A stretch of 5,843 nt of DNA from Clostridiaceae bacterium. Its GTDB lineage: Bacteria; Bacillota_A; Clostridia; Clostridiales; Clostridiaceae. The DNA lies in NCBI GenBank assembly GCA_029256485.1, contig JAQSXU010000220.1, forward strand, positions 1 to 5,843, written 5' to 3'. The notes beneath the pieces were generated by a model. It searched no databases. It saw nothing but the letters and a program-made list of their open reading frames with translations, and was not told the origin of the DNA. Positions 1-5,115 of the stretch are shown piece after piece. Position 1 is the stretch's first letter, and each line of letters opens with the position of its first letter. The translations under genes and the position numbers were made by a program.

Positions 1-161
1 TCCATTTCTACTAGATGTCCAAATTTAATTTCCATTTTGTATAAGGCATACCCTTCATTACCATACTTATCTTTTCAGAGAAAATTTTTGCTATTTGAGA
101 TAACATCAATTAACAATTTTCTATTTTCTGGTGTATCAAGAACATGTCCTGGCTCCTCTCT
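1..161 (-). pseudogene. Degraded C-terminal fragment of a polymorphic toxin
   Basis: The minus strand from 161 reads [17 protein letters not shown], then [10 protein letters not shown], then a TGA at 77-75, then KDKYGNEGYA in the same frame. Around 36-40 the coding signal moves to another frame, where NGN, a TAA (27-25) and IWTSSRNG follow to the window edge. Joined, this matches a tail I remember from several polymorphic toxins, roughly [14 protein letters not shown], then LGKDKYGNEWYA, then NGxQIWTxxRNG. The first stop would be a Gly codon changed to TGA and the second a Gln codon changed to TAA. Two stops plus a frameshift make it a dead remnant. The frame stays open upstream to about 196, but nothing there looks like this family. 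Its immunity partner, if any, lies beyond the left edge. The family's catalytic activity is not something I can state. Confidence 0.62.
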
Positions 162-195
162 AAAAATATGTAGGTAAAATTTATAGTATTTAACG

Positions 196-244
196 TATAG
201 AAACAAACGTACATAAATTTGATTTATGTACGTTTGTTTCTATA
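196..244. repeat. Perfect 23-bp inverted repeat with 3-nt loop, possible terminator
   Basis: The arms 196-218 and 222-244 are exact reverse complements, beginning TATAGAAACAAACG, separated by ttg. The hairpin starts 3 bases after the stop codon of the minus-strand gene ending at 248. It sits between that gene and the toxin fragment at the left edge. Its position fits a transcription terminator for the immunity gene, but the stem is long and AT-rich and no clear U-tract follows it on the minus strand. A fused pair of transposon ends or a protein-binding palindrome are alternatives. A 14-nt perfect AT palindrome (241-254) overlaps its right edge and includes the stop codon. Confidence 0.7.
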
Positions 245-247
245 TAA

Positions 248-865
248 TTATATATTATCAGTTGTATAGTATACATATACATTTCTATCTTCGTCATGCT
301 TCCAATAAAAATAGTGTCTATTTAAATAAATAATACCTATTTTTTTTTCTTCAATTAATGGAATAATATCAACAGTTGGAAAGTAATTACCCAAATCTAC
401 AGGTTGACTAAAAAGATTGAGTTTTTCTACTACTTCCCTTAATTCCTTATTATCAAGTTCTTTTTGTGATATAACAAAGATACTATCATAATAATAATAA
501 TCAATTAAGTCAAAATACACTGATTCTATACTTTCTACCTCCTTAACATAAAAGTCATTTTGAAAATTTGATTTTTCACAGCCTTGTTTAATTAGTTTTT
601 TTTCTCTGAATAACCTTTGTACTTTTGTTAGTGATTTTGATCGTTTTCCAAAGTAAAAACATAAGTATATTTTCTTTTCTCTTAAGAGTTCATTAAAAAA
701 TTTCTTAATGCTCCATTCTTCAATAACATATCTATTGATTTTTTCAATATTCTTAGGTATCTCATCTAAAAAATTATAACTTCCATCTTCATTGATATTG
801 ATCCAGCCAAAATATTCATTTTTGACACTTGCTGGCTGATGTTTCTCAAAAGACAATGATATCAT
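248..865 (-). CDS. Presumed immunity protein, 205 aa, family not recognised
   Basis: This is an intact ATG frame of 205 residues. A ribosome binding site (AGGAGA, 873-878) lies 7 bases upstream of the ATG. The gene starts 20 bases after the stop of the Rhs toxin tip (888-886), the usual toxin-then-immunity spacing, so its inferred role is to bind and neutralise that toxin in the cytoplasm. The sequence has no signal peptide or membrane segment. It is rich in Lys, Glu, Asp, Tyr and Phe, with an acidic aromatic patch (DLIDYYYYDS, about residues 119-128) that could face a basic nuclease. It ends in aromatic residues around YWKHDEDRNVYVYYT. I do not recognise the family, so its function rests on position alone. 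The coding frame shows no damage, in contrast to most neighbours. Confidence 0.8.
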   Translation of the reverse strand: MISLSFEKHQPASVKNEYFGWININEDGSYNFLDEIPKNIEKINRYVIEEWSIKKFFNELLREKKIYLCFYFGKRSKSLTKVQRLFREKKLIKQGCEKSNFQNDFYVKEVESIESVYFDLIDYYYYDSIFVISQKELDNKELREVVEKLNLFSQPVDLGNYFPTVDIIPLIEEKKIGIIYLNRHYFYWKHDEDRNVYVYYTTDNI

Positions 866-872
866 TTAACTA

Positions 873-878
873 TCTCCT
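873..878 (-). promoter_or_regulatory. Ribosome binding site of the 205-aa immunity gene
   Basis: AGGAGA on the minus strand, 7 bases before the ATG at 865-863 and within 10 bases of the toxin stop codon at 888-886. It fixes the start and indicates coupled translation of toxin and immunity protein. Confidence 0.75.
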
Positions 879-885
879 TTTACAT

Positions 886-1602
886 TTATCTATTATTTTT
901 GGGATCCCAGCTACTTGGGTAATAGTAGTGACCTGTCCTTCCATCCTTAAAATATACATTAAAATGTGGCATATCAAAAGGTTCCTCTTTATGACCCCAT
1001 TTATCAAGGAATACTTCATGTCCCTTTTCTCCGACCCATCCTGGCCTCACTTGTTTAGTACCTTCAAATGGCTGTCTAGATCCTTTATTAAAATGAACAT
1101 TATTTATTGGAGTTGATTTTCCATGTTTCCCTATACCAGCATCTCTAAAAGCAGCTTTTTGCGCGGCTTTTTGTGATGGATAACTCTTACTGAAACTTTT
1201 TGAAGTCTTACTGATACTTCTTGAAGTATTGATTAATTTTCTACTTGCAGCTGGTACTATTATTGCCTGTGCTATATTAGGATTCCTTATTATAGTGAAT
1301 ACTATAGCAGTTAATATAACAGCAGTCCTTGCTACAACTTTTTTTACGTTCTCTACAACATTTTTAACTAATTTCTTGGCTGAATTCAAAATACTACTTA
1401 ATGTTGGCCAATATCCACTAGAATCCTCCATATTAATAGGATTATTTTTACAATAAGCGAACATATTTCCTGATAACAATTCTCCAGAAGTTCCAACAAC
1501 TCCATCAGAATTTATAAATCTTCCCCATTCAGCGTTGTAGTAACGGCTCTGTAAGTAGTACAATCCGGTCTCAGCATCATAGCTATAGCCCCTATACCTG
1601 TA
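886..1602 (-). CDS. Orphan Rhs C-terminal module: core remnant plus intact toxin tip
   Basis: Rhs similarity begins abruptly at 1602 (YRYRGYSYDAETGLYYL) and covers the end of the Rhs core (YYNAEWGRFIN, FAYCKNNPINM, SGYWP at 1410-1405). Next comes a hydrophobic pretoxin segment (about 1325-1245, VARTAVILTAIVFTII onward) and then a tip of about 95 residues starting PSQKAAQKAAFRDAGIGKHG. The tip has a His-rich end: KGHEVFLDKWGH, MPHFNVYF and TGHYYYP. The AAFRDAGI lead and the GHE / PHFN / HYY spacing resemble HNH/EndoVII-superfamily toxins (Tox-HNH-EHHH type), so a nuclease is plausible but unproven. The frame is open to 1703 without an Rhs-like N-terminus. The first usable start is a TTG at 1563, which lacks a good ribosome binding site. 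I infer a displaced, probably silent toxin module that has not decayed. Its partner is the gene at 865-248. Confidence 0.8.
   Translation of the reverse strand, partial: YRYRGYSYDAETGLYYLQSRYYNAEWGRFINSDGVVGTSGELLSGNMFAYCKNNPINMEDSSGYWPTLSSILNSAKKLVKNVVENVKKVVARTAVILTAIVFTIIRNPNIAQAIIVPAASRKLINTSRSISKTSKSFSKSYPSQKAAQKAAFRDAGIGKHGKSTPINNVHFNKGSRQPFEGTKQVRPGWVGEKGHEVFLDKWGHKEEPFDMPHFNVYFKDGRTGHYYYPSSWDPKNNR
1405..1602 (-). repeat. Rhs core direct repeat, copy A
   Basis: This encodes 66 residues, from YRYRG to YWP, aligned end to end with copy B (3483-3682). By hand count 48 of 66 residues are identical once B's lost base is restored. Copy A is undamaged and has a run of four G where B has seven. 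Such shared core sequence is what homologous recombination would use to exchange Rhs tips. Confidence 0.8.
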
Positions 1603-1642
1603 TTTTCTAGTGATATCATAATAAGTATAGATACCAATATCA

Positions 1643-1686
1643 TATAAAAAATATAAGTAAACAGATATTTTGTTATCTGCTGACTT
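1643..1686 (-). terminator. Probable terminator after the TPR immunity gene
   Basis: On the minus strand AAGTCAGCAGATA (1686-1674) pairs with TATCTGTTTACTT (1667-1655) across a 6-nt loop, with one mismatch and one G-U pair. The T-rich run TATATTTTTT follows. It lies 57 bases past the stop of the TPR gene (1745-1743). The stem is AT-rich, so its strength is uncertain. Confidence 0.5.
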
Positions 1687-1742
1687 ATCACAAAATGTAT
1701 TTTAACTGAGCAAATTCTCTATACTTTCTTTATTGATTAACG

Positions 1743-2333
1743 TTAGATGTATTTTTTAACATGCTCATCCATATACTCATTTACATCAGTAAAATCATAT
1801 ATGAAGTCATCCTTGTAAATTAATTGTATATTATCTATAGCTTTTTTTATTAATTTTTTTCCTATAGTAATATCGCCTTCAATAATATATATACTGCCTA
1901 ACCTTTCATAATTCGTTACATAATTACTACATAAATCTATAGATTCCTCTAATAACTTCTTTTCTTTATTGACATTCTTACTTTCATAGTGCCATGACAT
2001 TATATATAATATTTCTTTATAATTTATATTTATTAATTTCAGTTTATTAAAAACTTCTTCATCTATCCCCTCCCAAGTGAAAGTAATTTATACAACATTC
2101 TAAAATAAGTGCTATAATATTATATTTTTATCTATATCAAAAATTCTTTTTATACATTCAAGACTTTTAACATAATCTACTAAAGGCACACATAATTCTG
2201 TTACAGCCAAACTAATCCATAAATCAATATTATTTTCATCACTTTCCAGCTTCTTTTCTATAATCTCTTCAGCTTTTTCAACATTAGAATTCCTTATAGC
2301 TAAATGTAATTCCTTATCTAGTTTATTCAACAT
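1743..2333 (-). pseudogene. TPR-type immunity protein gene broken by two frameshifts
   Basis: The gene starts at ATG 2333-2331 with AGGAGG (2344-2339) 5 bases upstream. It reads MLNKLDKELHLAIRNSNVEK, then repeat-like helices (AEEIIEKKLESDENNIDLW, SLECIKRIFDIDKNIIL), to a TAG at 2114-2112. Coding continues in a second frame (ALILECCINYFHLGG) to about 2070. It returns in a third frame (IDEEVFNKLKLINI, SWHYESKNVNKEKKLLEESI, YDFTDVNEYMDEHVKKYI) to TAA 1745-1743. Joined it gives about 195 residues of paired helices of the tetratricopeptide type seen in immunity proteins of clostridial Rhs loci. The second break lies in the G-rich run GGGAGGGG (2074-2067). The 31-codon toxin tail just upstream is presumably what remains of its partner. 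With two frameshifts no full protein can be made, unless they are sequencing errors. Confidence 0.7.
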
Positions 2334-2338
2334 TATTG

Positions 2339-2344
2339 CCTCCT
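2339..2344 (-). promoter_or_regulatory. Ribosome binding site of the TPR gene, overlapping the toxin-tail stop
   Basis: AGGAGG on the minus strand, 5 bases before ATG 2333-2331. It shares bases with the TAG stop (2345-2343) of the upstream toxin tail, the arrangement expected for translational coupling. Confidence 0.75.
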
Positions 2345-2435
2345 ATGGATATCTTATTGTATTTCCCATATCTCCTGATGAATGTCCCTTAAACATATGA
2401 AAATTTATTAATTTACCATCTTTTATAAATATTCT
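2343..2435 (-). pseudogene. C-terminal tail of a lost toxin, 30 residues
   Basis: The minus strand reads RIFIKDGKLINFHMFKG, then HSSGDMGNTIRYP and a TAG at 2345-2343. The next gene starts 9 bases on. It has no start and no ribosome binding site, and it begins just after the terminator at 2479-2445. A short protein end coupled directly to an immunity-like gene is what a toxin cut off by recombination would leave. I do not recognise the toxin family. The two His and the GDMGNTIRYP end could be part of an active site, but that is speculation. Confidence 0.5.
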
Positions 2436-2444
2436 AAGAATTAT

Positions 2445-2479
2445 CAAAAAACCAACAGATATATTTCAACCTATTGGTT
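2445..2479 (-). terminator. Rho-independent terminator after the DUF4279 gene
   Basis: On the minus strand AACCAATAG (2479-2471) pairs with CTGTTGGTT (2458-2450), with one T-G wobble and a 12-nt loop. A run of T ending in G follows. It lies 41 bases past the stop of the DUF4279 gene and just before the next module's toxin tail. Confidence 0.75.
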
Positions 2480-2519
2480 CTCTCTTTTGTATTCTCATTT
2501 TTCTTTATATTAATCAAAT

Positions 2520-2924
2520 TTATGAGTATATATACATGTCAATTTCAAATTCTGCTTCAATATCATTAGTAAACTTAATAAATTCTTTATTAAAGTATAT
2601 TGCTGGTGTTTCATTATTTTCTACATTTATAACAATTTCAAAAAAATATTCAAGCTCATAAACATTTGTTAATTCTTTTAGAATATTTTTTTTATCTTTT
2701 AGTAATTTAACTATTTTAAATAATTGTTCATTAATATCATATGTTTCCTTATAATTTGTATTTATAATCCAGCAATTATCTATTCTTTTAATTTTTCTAC
2801 CTTCTATATCTTCTCCTTTTTTCCAAGATTTACTTGGTTTGATTTTTAATTTTTCCGTCACACCATTTGAATCAAGTTTGTCACCACTCATTATAAACTC
2901 AACCATAACATTAGTTTTATCCAA
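2520..2924 (-). CDS. DUF4279 family immunity protein, 134 aa
   Basis: This is an intact frame starting at TTG 2924-2922. The start is chosen because a strong AGGAGG (2937-2932) lies 7 bases upstream and shares a base with the toxin stop codon. The sequence follows the DUF4279 pattern in order: VEFIMSGDKLDSNGVTEKL, IKPSKSWKKGEDI, CWIINTNYKETYDINEQL, a Lys-rich helix (KIVKLLKDKKNILKEL), then ETPAIYFNKEFIKF and the acidic end EAEFEIDMYIYS. DUF4279 is frequent beside polymorphic toxins and is regarded as an immunity domain. It starts 12 bases after the Rhs toxin tip, so it should neutralise that toxin in the cytoplasm. The family call is fairly secure. The pairing is inferred from position. Confidence 0.85.
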   Translation of the reverse strand: MDKTNVMVEFIMSGDKLDSNGVTEKLKIKPSKSWKKGEDIEGRKIKRIDNCWIINTNYKETYDINEQLFKIVKLLKDKKNILKELTNVYELEYFFEIVINVENNETPAIYFNKEFIKFTNDIEAEFEIDMYIYS

Positions 2925-2931
2925 TTATTAT

Positions 2932-2937
2932 CCTCCT
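2932..2937 (-). promoter_or_regulatory. Ribosome binding site deciding the TTG start of the DUF4279 gene
   Basis: AGGAGG, 7 bases before TTG 2924-2922, overlapping the last toxin stop codon (TAA, 2939-2937). The first ATG in the frame comes six codons later and has no such site, so TTG is preferred. Confidence 0.8.
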
Positions 2938-3317
2938 TATTTAAGATATATGCCTGTAGGCATTCCTTCTCCTTTTCCACCTTTTAAAAATATATAAATC
3001 TCTTTGGTTACTGTTTCAACATACAAATCATATTTAGAAATATTTCTCCCAACGAAGTCTGTTTTTATCTCATGAGCATCAATGTTCATTTTTTTCAAAT
3101 AATTATCACTAATTTTCTTCATGCTCATTTGTAAATTAGACAAATCAGCCGTAAAAGCTTCTTTATTGGATAAAGTGCTTGGAACACCTCTACTTTTTGC
3201 TAAATTACGTGCAGTAGTAGTCACTTTTGATTTACTAGTAATATTAGAAACCTTACTTATCAAATTACTAGCCTTATTAACCTCCCTTGAAGCTTTTAAT
3301 GCAACAGCTGTACCACC
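2937..3317 (-). other. Toxin tip of the broken Rhs gene, still open after its nonsense codon
   Basis: After the in-frame TAA at 3320-3318 the same frame continues GGTAVALKASREVNKASN, then ARNLAKSRGVPSTLSN, and ends AHEIKTDFVGRNISKYDLY, EIYIFLKGGKGEGMPTGIYL and a TAA at 2939-2937. The end, a His-x-x-Lys followed by KYDLY and GGKGEGxPTG, resembles the compact nuclease-like tips called polymorphic toxin type 33; I hold that only weakly. A TTG at 3263 could start it but has no good ribosome binding site. The tip itself carries no stop or frameshift over about 125 codons. Confidence 0.55.
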
Positions 3318-3482
3318 TTACACAACTGGTAACAATGTTGGCTTCTTTATAGCAATTGCCACTCCTATTGATGCCACTATGGTAATAACCGCTACTATAG
3401 CGGTAGTTACTACATGCTGCACGATTGTATTTACAACACTTTTAACAATGTTTTTAGCTCCTTGAATTATTTTACTAAAGTT

Positions 3483-3682
3483 AGGCCAATTACCACTAGG
3501 ATCAGACATATTAACTGGATTATTCATGCAATAAGCAAACGTATTATGAGATAGCAAATCTCCTGCATTTCCACCATAGGCATCCGCATTTATAACCTTC
3601 CCCATTCAGCATTATAATACCTTGCGTTTAAATAGTACAAACCTGTCTCACCATCATACCTATAGCCCCCCCTATACCTGTA
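3483..3682 (-). repeat. Rhs core direct repeat, copy B
   Basis: This is the counterpart of copy A (1405-1602). It is 200 bases against 198, exactly explained by three extra G (seven at 3672-3666 against four in A, which adds one Gly) and one base missing near 3600, where TTT of the Phe codon became TT. The alignment is otherwise gap-free over 66 codons. Confidence 0.8.
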
Positions 3683-4204
3683 TGGATTCTTAGCTCCTAC
3701 AGTTGAAGCTAGAGTTCCTGTGGTTGATATTAGTTTTCCCCAAGTATCGTAAATATAGGCTACTACCTGAGTTCCTGCCTTGTCAAACAGTCCTATGATA
3801 TCTCCTTGGGCATTTCTTATATAGTAGTACTCTGTTCCATTTAGCTTCATACTTATAAGATCGCTTTCACTGTCATAGGTATAGTAGCTTTTGTCTGTGC
3901 CATTGCTCTCATAGTTTACCTTGTCACCTTCAAGATGATAATTGGTGGTAACTCCATTTACTACCTTTTGGGTTCTTATGCCTGCATCATTGTACTTGTA
4001 GCTTATGTTTTTACCATCATAGCTGGGTTAGTTTATCTTTCCAATTGAAGTCTCCATAACCGTAATTTACTGTCTTTGTTGCAGTTCCTAAACGTCTTGT
4101 AATCTACTTTACTGGTTATGTTTCATCCTGCATCATAGTTATATACTATAGTTTTATTTAGTACAGCACTGTCTTCTATAGTAATTCATTTGTCTACAAA
4201 TTAA

Positions 4205-4239
4205 AAGTCAGCAAGTATTATTCTAGATCTTGCTGACTT
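4205..4239 (-). terminator. Rho-independent terminator after the Imm53 gene
   Basis: The perfect 11-bp stem AAGTCAGCAAG (4239-4229) / CTTGCTGACTT (4215-4205) has a 13-nt loop. On the minus strand TTAATTTG follows, extending the T-rich 3' arm. It lies 43 bases past the stop of the Imm53 gene and 5 bases before recognisable Rhs sequence begins. Confidence 0.75.
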
Positions 4240-4281
4240 ATTACCAAGTATAGTAATTATTATTAAAAAATAATTATTTTT

Positions 4282-4572
4282 TTATTGTTTTTTAGTATTT
4301 AAAATTACCCATTCTCTAAATATTTCCAGTATTTCTTCTAAATTCTTTACTCCTCCATTTCCTTGAAAAGTTTCATCAACAACATTACAATATACCCAAT
4401 CAGAATCACTTCTAGATATATCAATAGTATCAAATCGTACATTTTCTAATTTAGTATTAGCTAAATCTATATCTACCATCCATCCTGGGTTATCAAGATT
4501 AGAAATATTAACGCCATATGAATGTTCCCAATCACCATCACAATTTTCTGCATACCAATTCTCTATCCATCA
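4282..4572 (-). pseudogene. Imm53 family immunity gene with damaged 5' end
   Basis: In frame from 4569 the product reads WIENWYAENCDGDWEHSYGV, NISNLDNPGWMVDIDL, SRSDSDWVYCNV and GNGGVKNLEEILEIFREW, ending at TAA 4284-4282. This follows the Imm53 pattern closely: a WY..nCdGdWEH..G start, LDNPGW, then eDWi.C, then an NLeeiL.iF.eW end. About 96 codons survive of a family of about 100. A TGA (4572-4570) stands directly before WIENW. In the next frame NNFD leads into it, so one lost base at GATGG would restore NNFDWIENWY. The first in-frame ATG (4479-4477) would remove 30 conserved residues and has no ribosome binding site. No toxin is found upstream, where insertion-sequence remnants lie instead. 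Imm53 is a known polymorphic-toxin immunity family, acting in the cytoplasm. Confidence 0.75.
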
Positions 4573-4729
4573 AAATTATTATTTAGCTTTTATAGATAAA
4601 AAAATTTAATTTGTAATTTATTTAACTTTGACCAGTTATACTAGTTAAATTACTAGCAAGAATTACAAATAGAAAACCTCCATCATAATGTGTTAACGCA
4701 CAACTAATTTAATGAAGTGGTAAACGTAT

Positions 4730-4873
4730 ATGTTAAAGATTTATAACAGTGATTCTATCACAATTATAGAAGATTTAAAAGATTTTATAACTGTCATATT
4801 TGTTATAGTTGATAATATTTACCACGAAGTAACTTCAAAATATATTAAAAATCGAAGAAGCAGTAATCATTGA
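4730..4873 (+). pseudogene. N-terminal stub of an IS982-family transposase
   Basis: This is a short plus-strand frame of 47 codons from ATG 4730: MLKIYNSDSITIIEDLKDF, TVIFVIVDNIYHEV, then SKYIKNRRSSNH and a TGA. The order of a short lead, a hydrophobic helix with IVDNIY, and then KNRR matches the start of clostridial IS982-type transposases, as far as I recall. Full proteins run to about 300 residues with a DDE catalytic core, all of which is missing here. It is opposite in direction to its neighbours and lies where the Imm53 partner toxin would be expected, so this insertion or its deletion may have removed that toxin. No terminal inverted repeats could be identified. Confidence 0.55.
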
Positions 4874-4924
4874 ATTTTAATTATAAATTACTATTATTAT
4901 TTAGTTCAAAGTTAATCTTCCTCA

Positions 4925-5115
4925 CTAAACATTTTTAACATATAGATTAAGTACTCTTTTAACTTCGTTAAAAAATAATTGTTACAAAATATGATACTCT
5001 ATCTTTATCAGTTTTCTTAGATATAAAATTTGCAAACATAGGTCTAAATCCATCTCGATTTTTTAAGTATAAAAGGATTATTTATAGAATATATATGTTG
5101 TAATAAAGTTTCTAC
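4925..5115 (-). pseudogene. Decayed unrecognised reading frame beside the IS630 gene
   Basis: Coding-like sequence can be followed through three frames: VETLLQHIYSINNPFILK, a shift at a run of six A (5064-5059), NRDGFRPMFANFISKKTDK and DRVSYFVTIIF, a shift at a run of six T (4975-4970), then NEVKRVLNLYVKNV and a TAG at 4927-4925. Together this is about 62 residues of ordinary protein composition. It overlaps the last bases of the transposase gene, so the insertion sequence may have landed in it, or the first part may be element sequence. I do not recognise the family. The next 50 bases to the left (4924-4874) show nothing I can name. Confidence 0.35.

Larger units (their letters stand above)
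2937..4200 (-). pseudogene. 3' part of an Rhs/YD-repeat toxin gene with several lesions
   Basis: The minus strand shows degenerate YD-repeat core in order: LNKTIVYNYDAG with a TGA (4125-4123), NITSKVDY, a frameshift near 4100, LGTATKTVNYGYGD, NWKDKLT, a one-base insertion in CCC (4027-4025), then SYDGKNISYKYNDAG. A long open frame follows (RNAQGDIIGLFDKAGTQVV, YRYRGGYRYDGETGLYYL, YYNAEWGR), then a one-base loss near 3600, INADAYGGN, FAYCMNNPVNM and SGNWP. Next come a hydrophobic segment (about 3430-3330, VVTTAIVAVITIVASIGVAI) and a TAA (3320-3318) before the toxin tip. An earlier TGA lies at 4188-4186. Intact Rhs proteins are far longer, form a shell round the toxin, and release the tip by cleavage after the core. 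This copy has no start or N-terminus and cannot be made as one protein. Its beginning sits directly after the Imm53 terminator. Confidence 0.85.

Noticed and set aside
829..1116. Plus-strand open frame of 95 codons
   Set aside because: It is antisense to the Rhs toxin tip, has no ribosome binding site and no recognisable protein pattern; the minus strand explains the bases.
1229..1456. Plus-strand hydrophobic open frame
   Set aside because: It is the mirror of the Rhs pretoxin hydrophobic segment; the apparent membrane protein comes from antisense codons.
1561..1563. TTG at 1563 as the true start of the second Rhs fragment
   Set aside because: Rhs core residues continue upstream in frame to 1602 and no good ribosome binding site precedes the TTG, so it is an internal codon of a truncated gene.
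3121..3465. Plus-strand open frame of 114 codons, hydrophobic
   Set aside because: It lies antisense to the second Rhs copy, including its hydrophobic segment, and has no start signals.
4262..4290. AT-only hairpin with T-run at the end of the Imm53 gene
   Set aside because: The stem has only A-T pairs and overlaps the stop codon; the 11-bp mixed stem at 4205-4239 is the better terminator.
4282..4479. A separate 65-residue gene starting at ATG 4479
   Set aside because: Conserved Imm53 residues continue in frame 30 codons upstream, and no ribosome binding site precedes this ATG.
4628..4656. Plus-strand promoter TTGACC - 17 nt - TACTAG before the IS982 stub
   Set aside because: The -10 box matches only half the consensus and such matches are common at this base composition.
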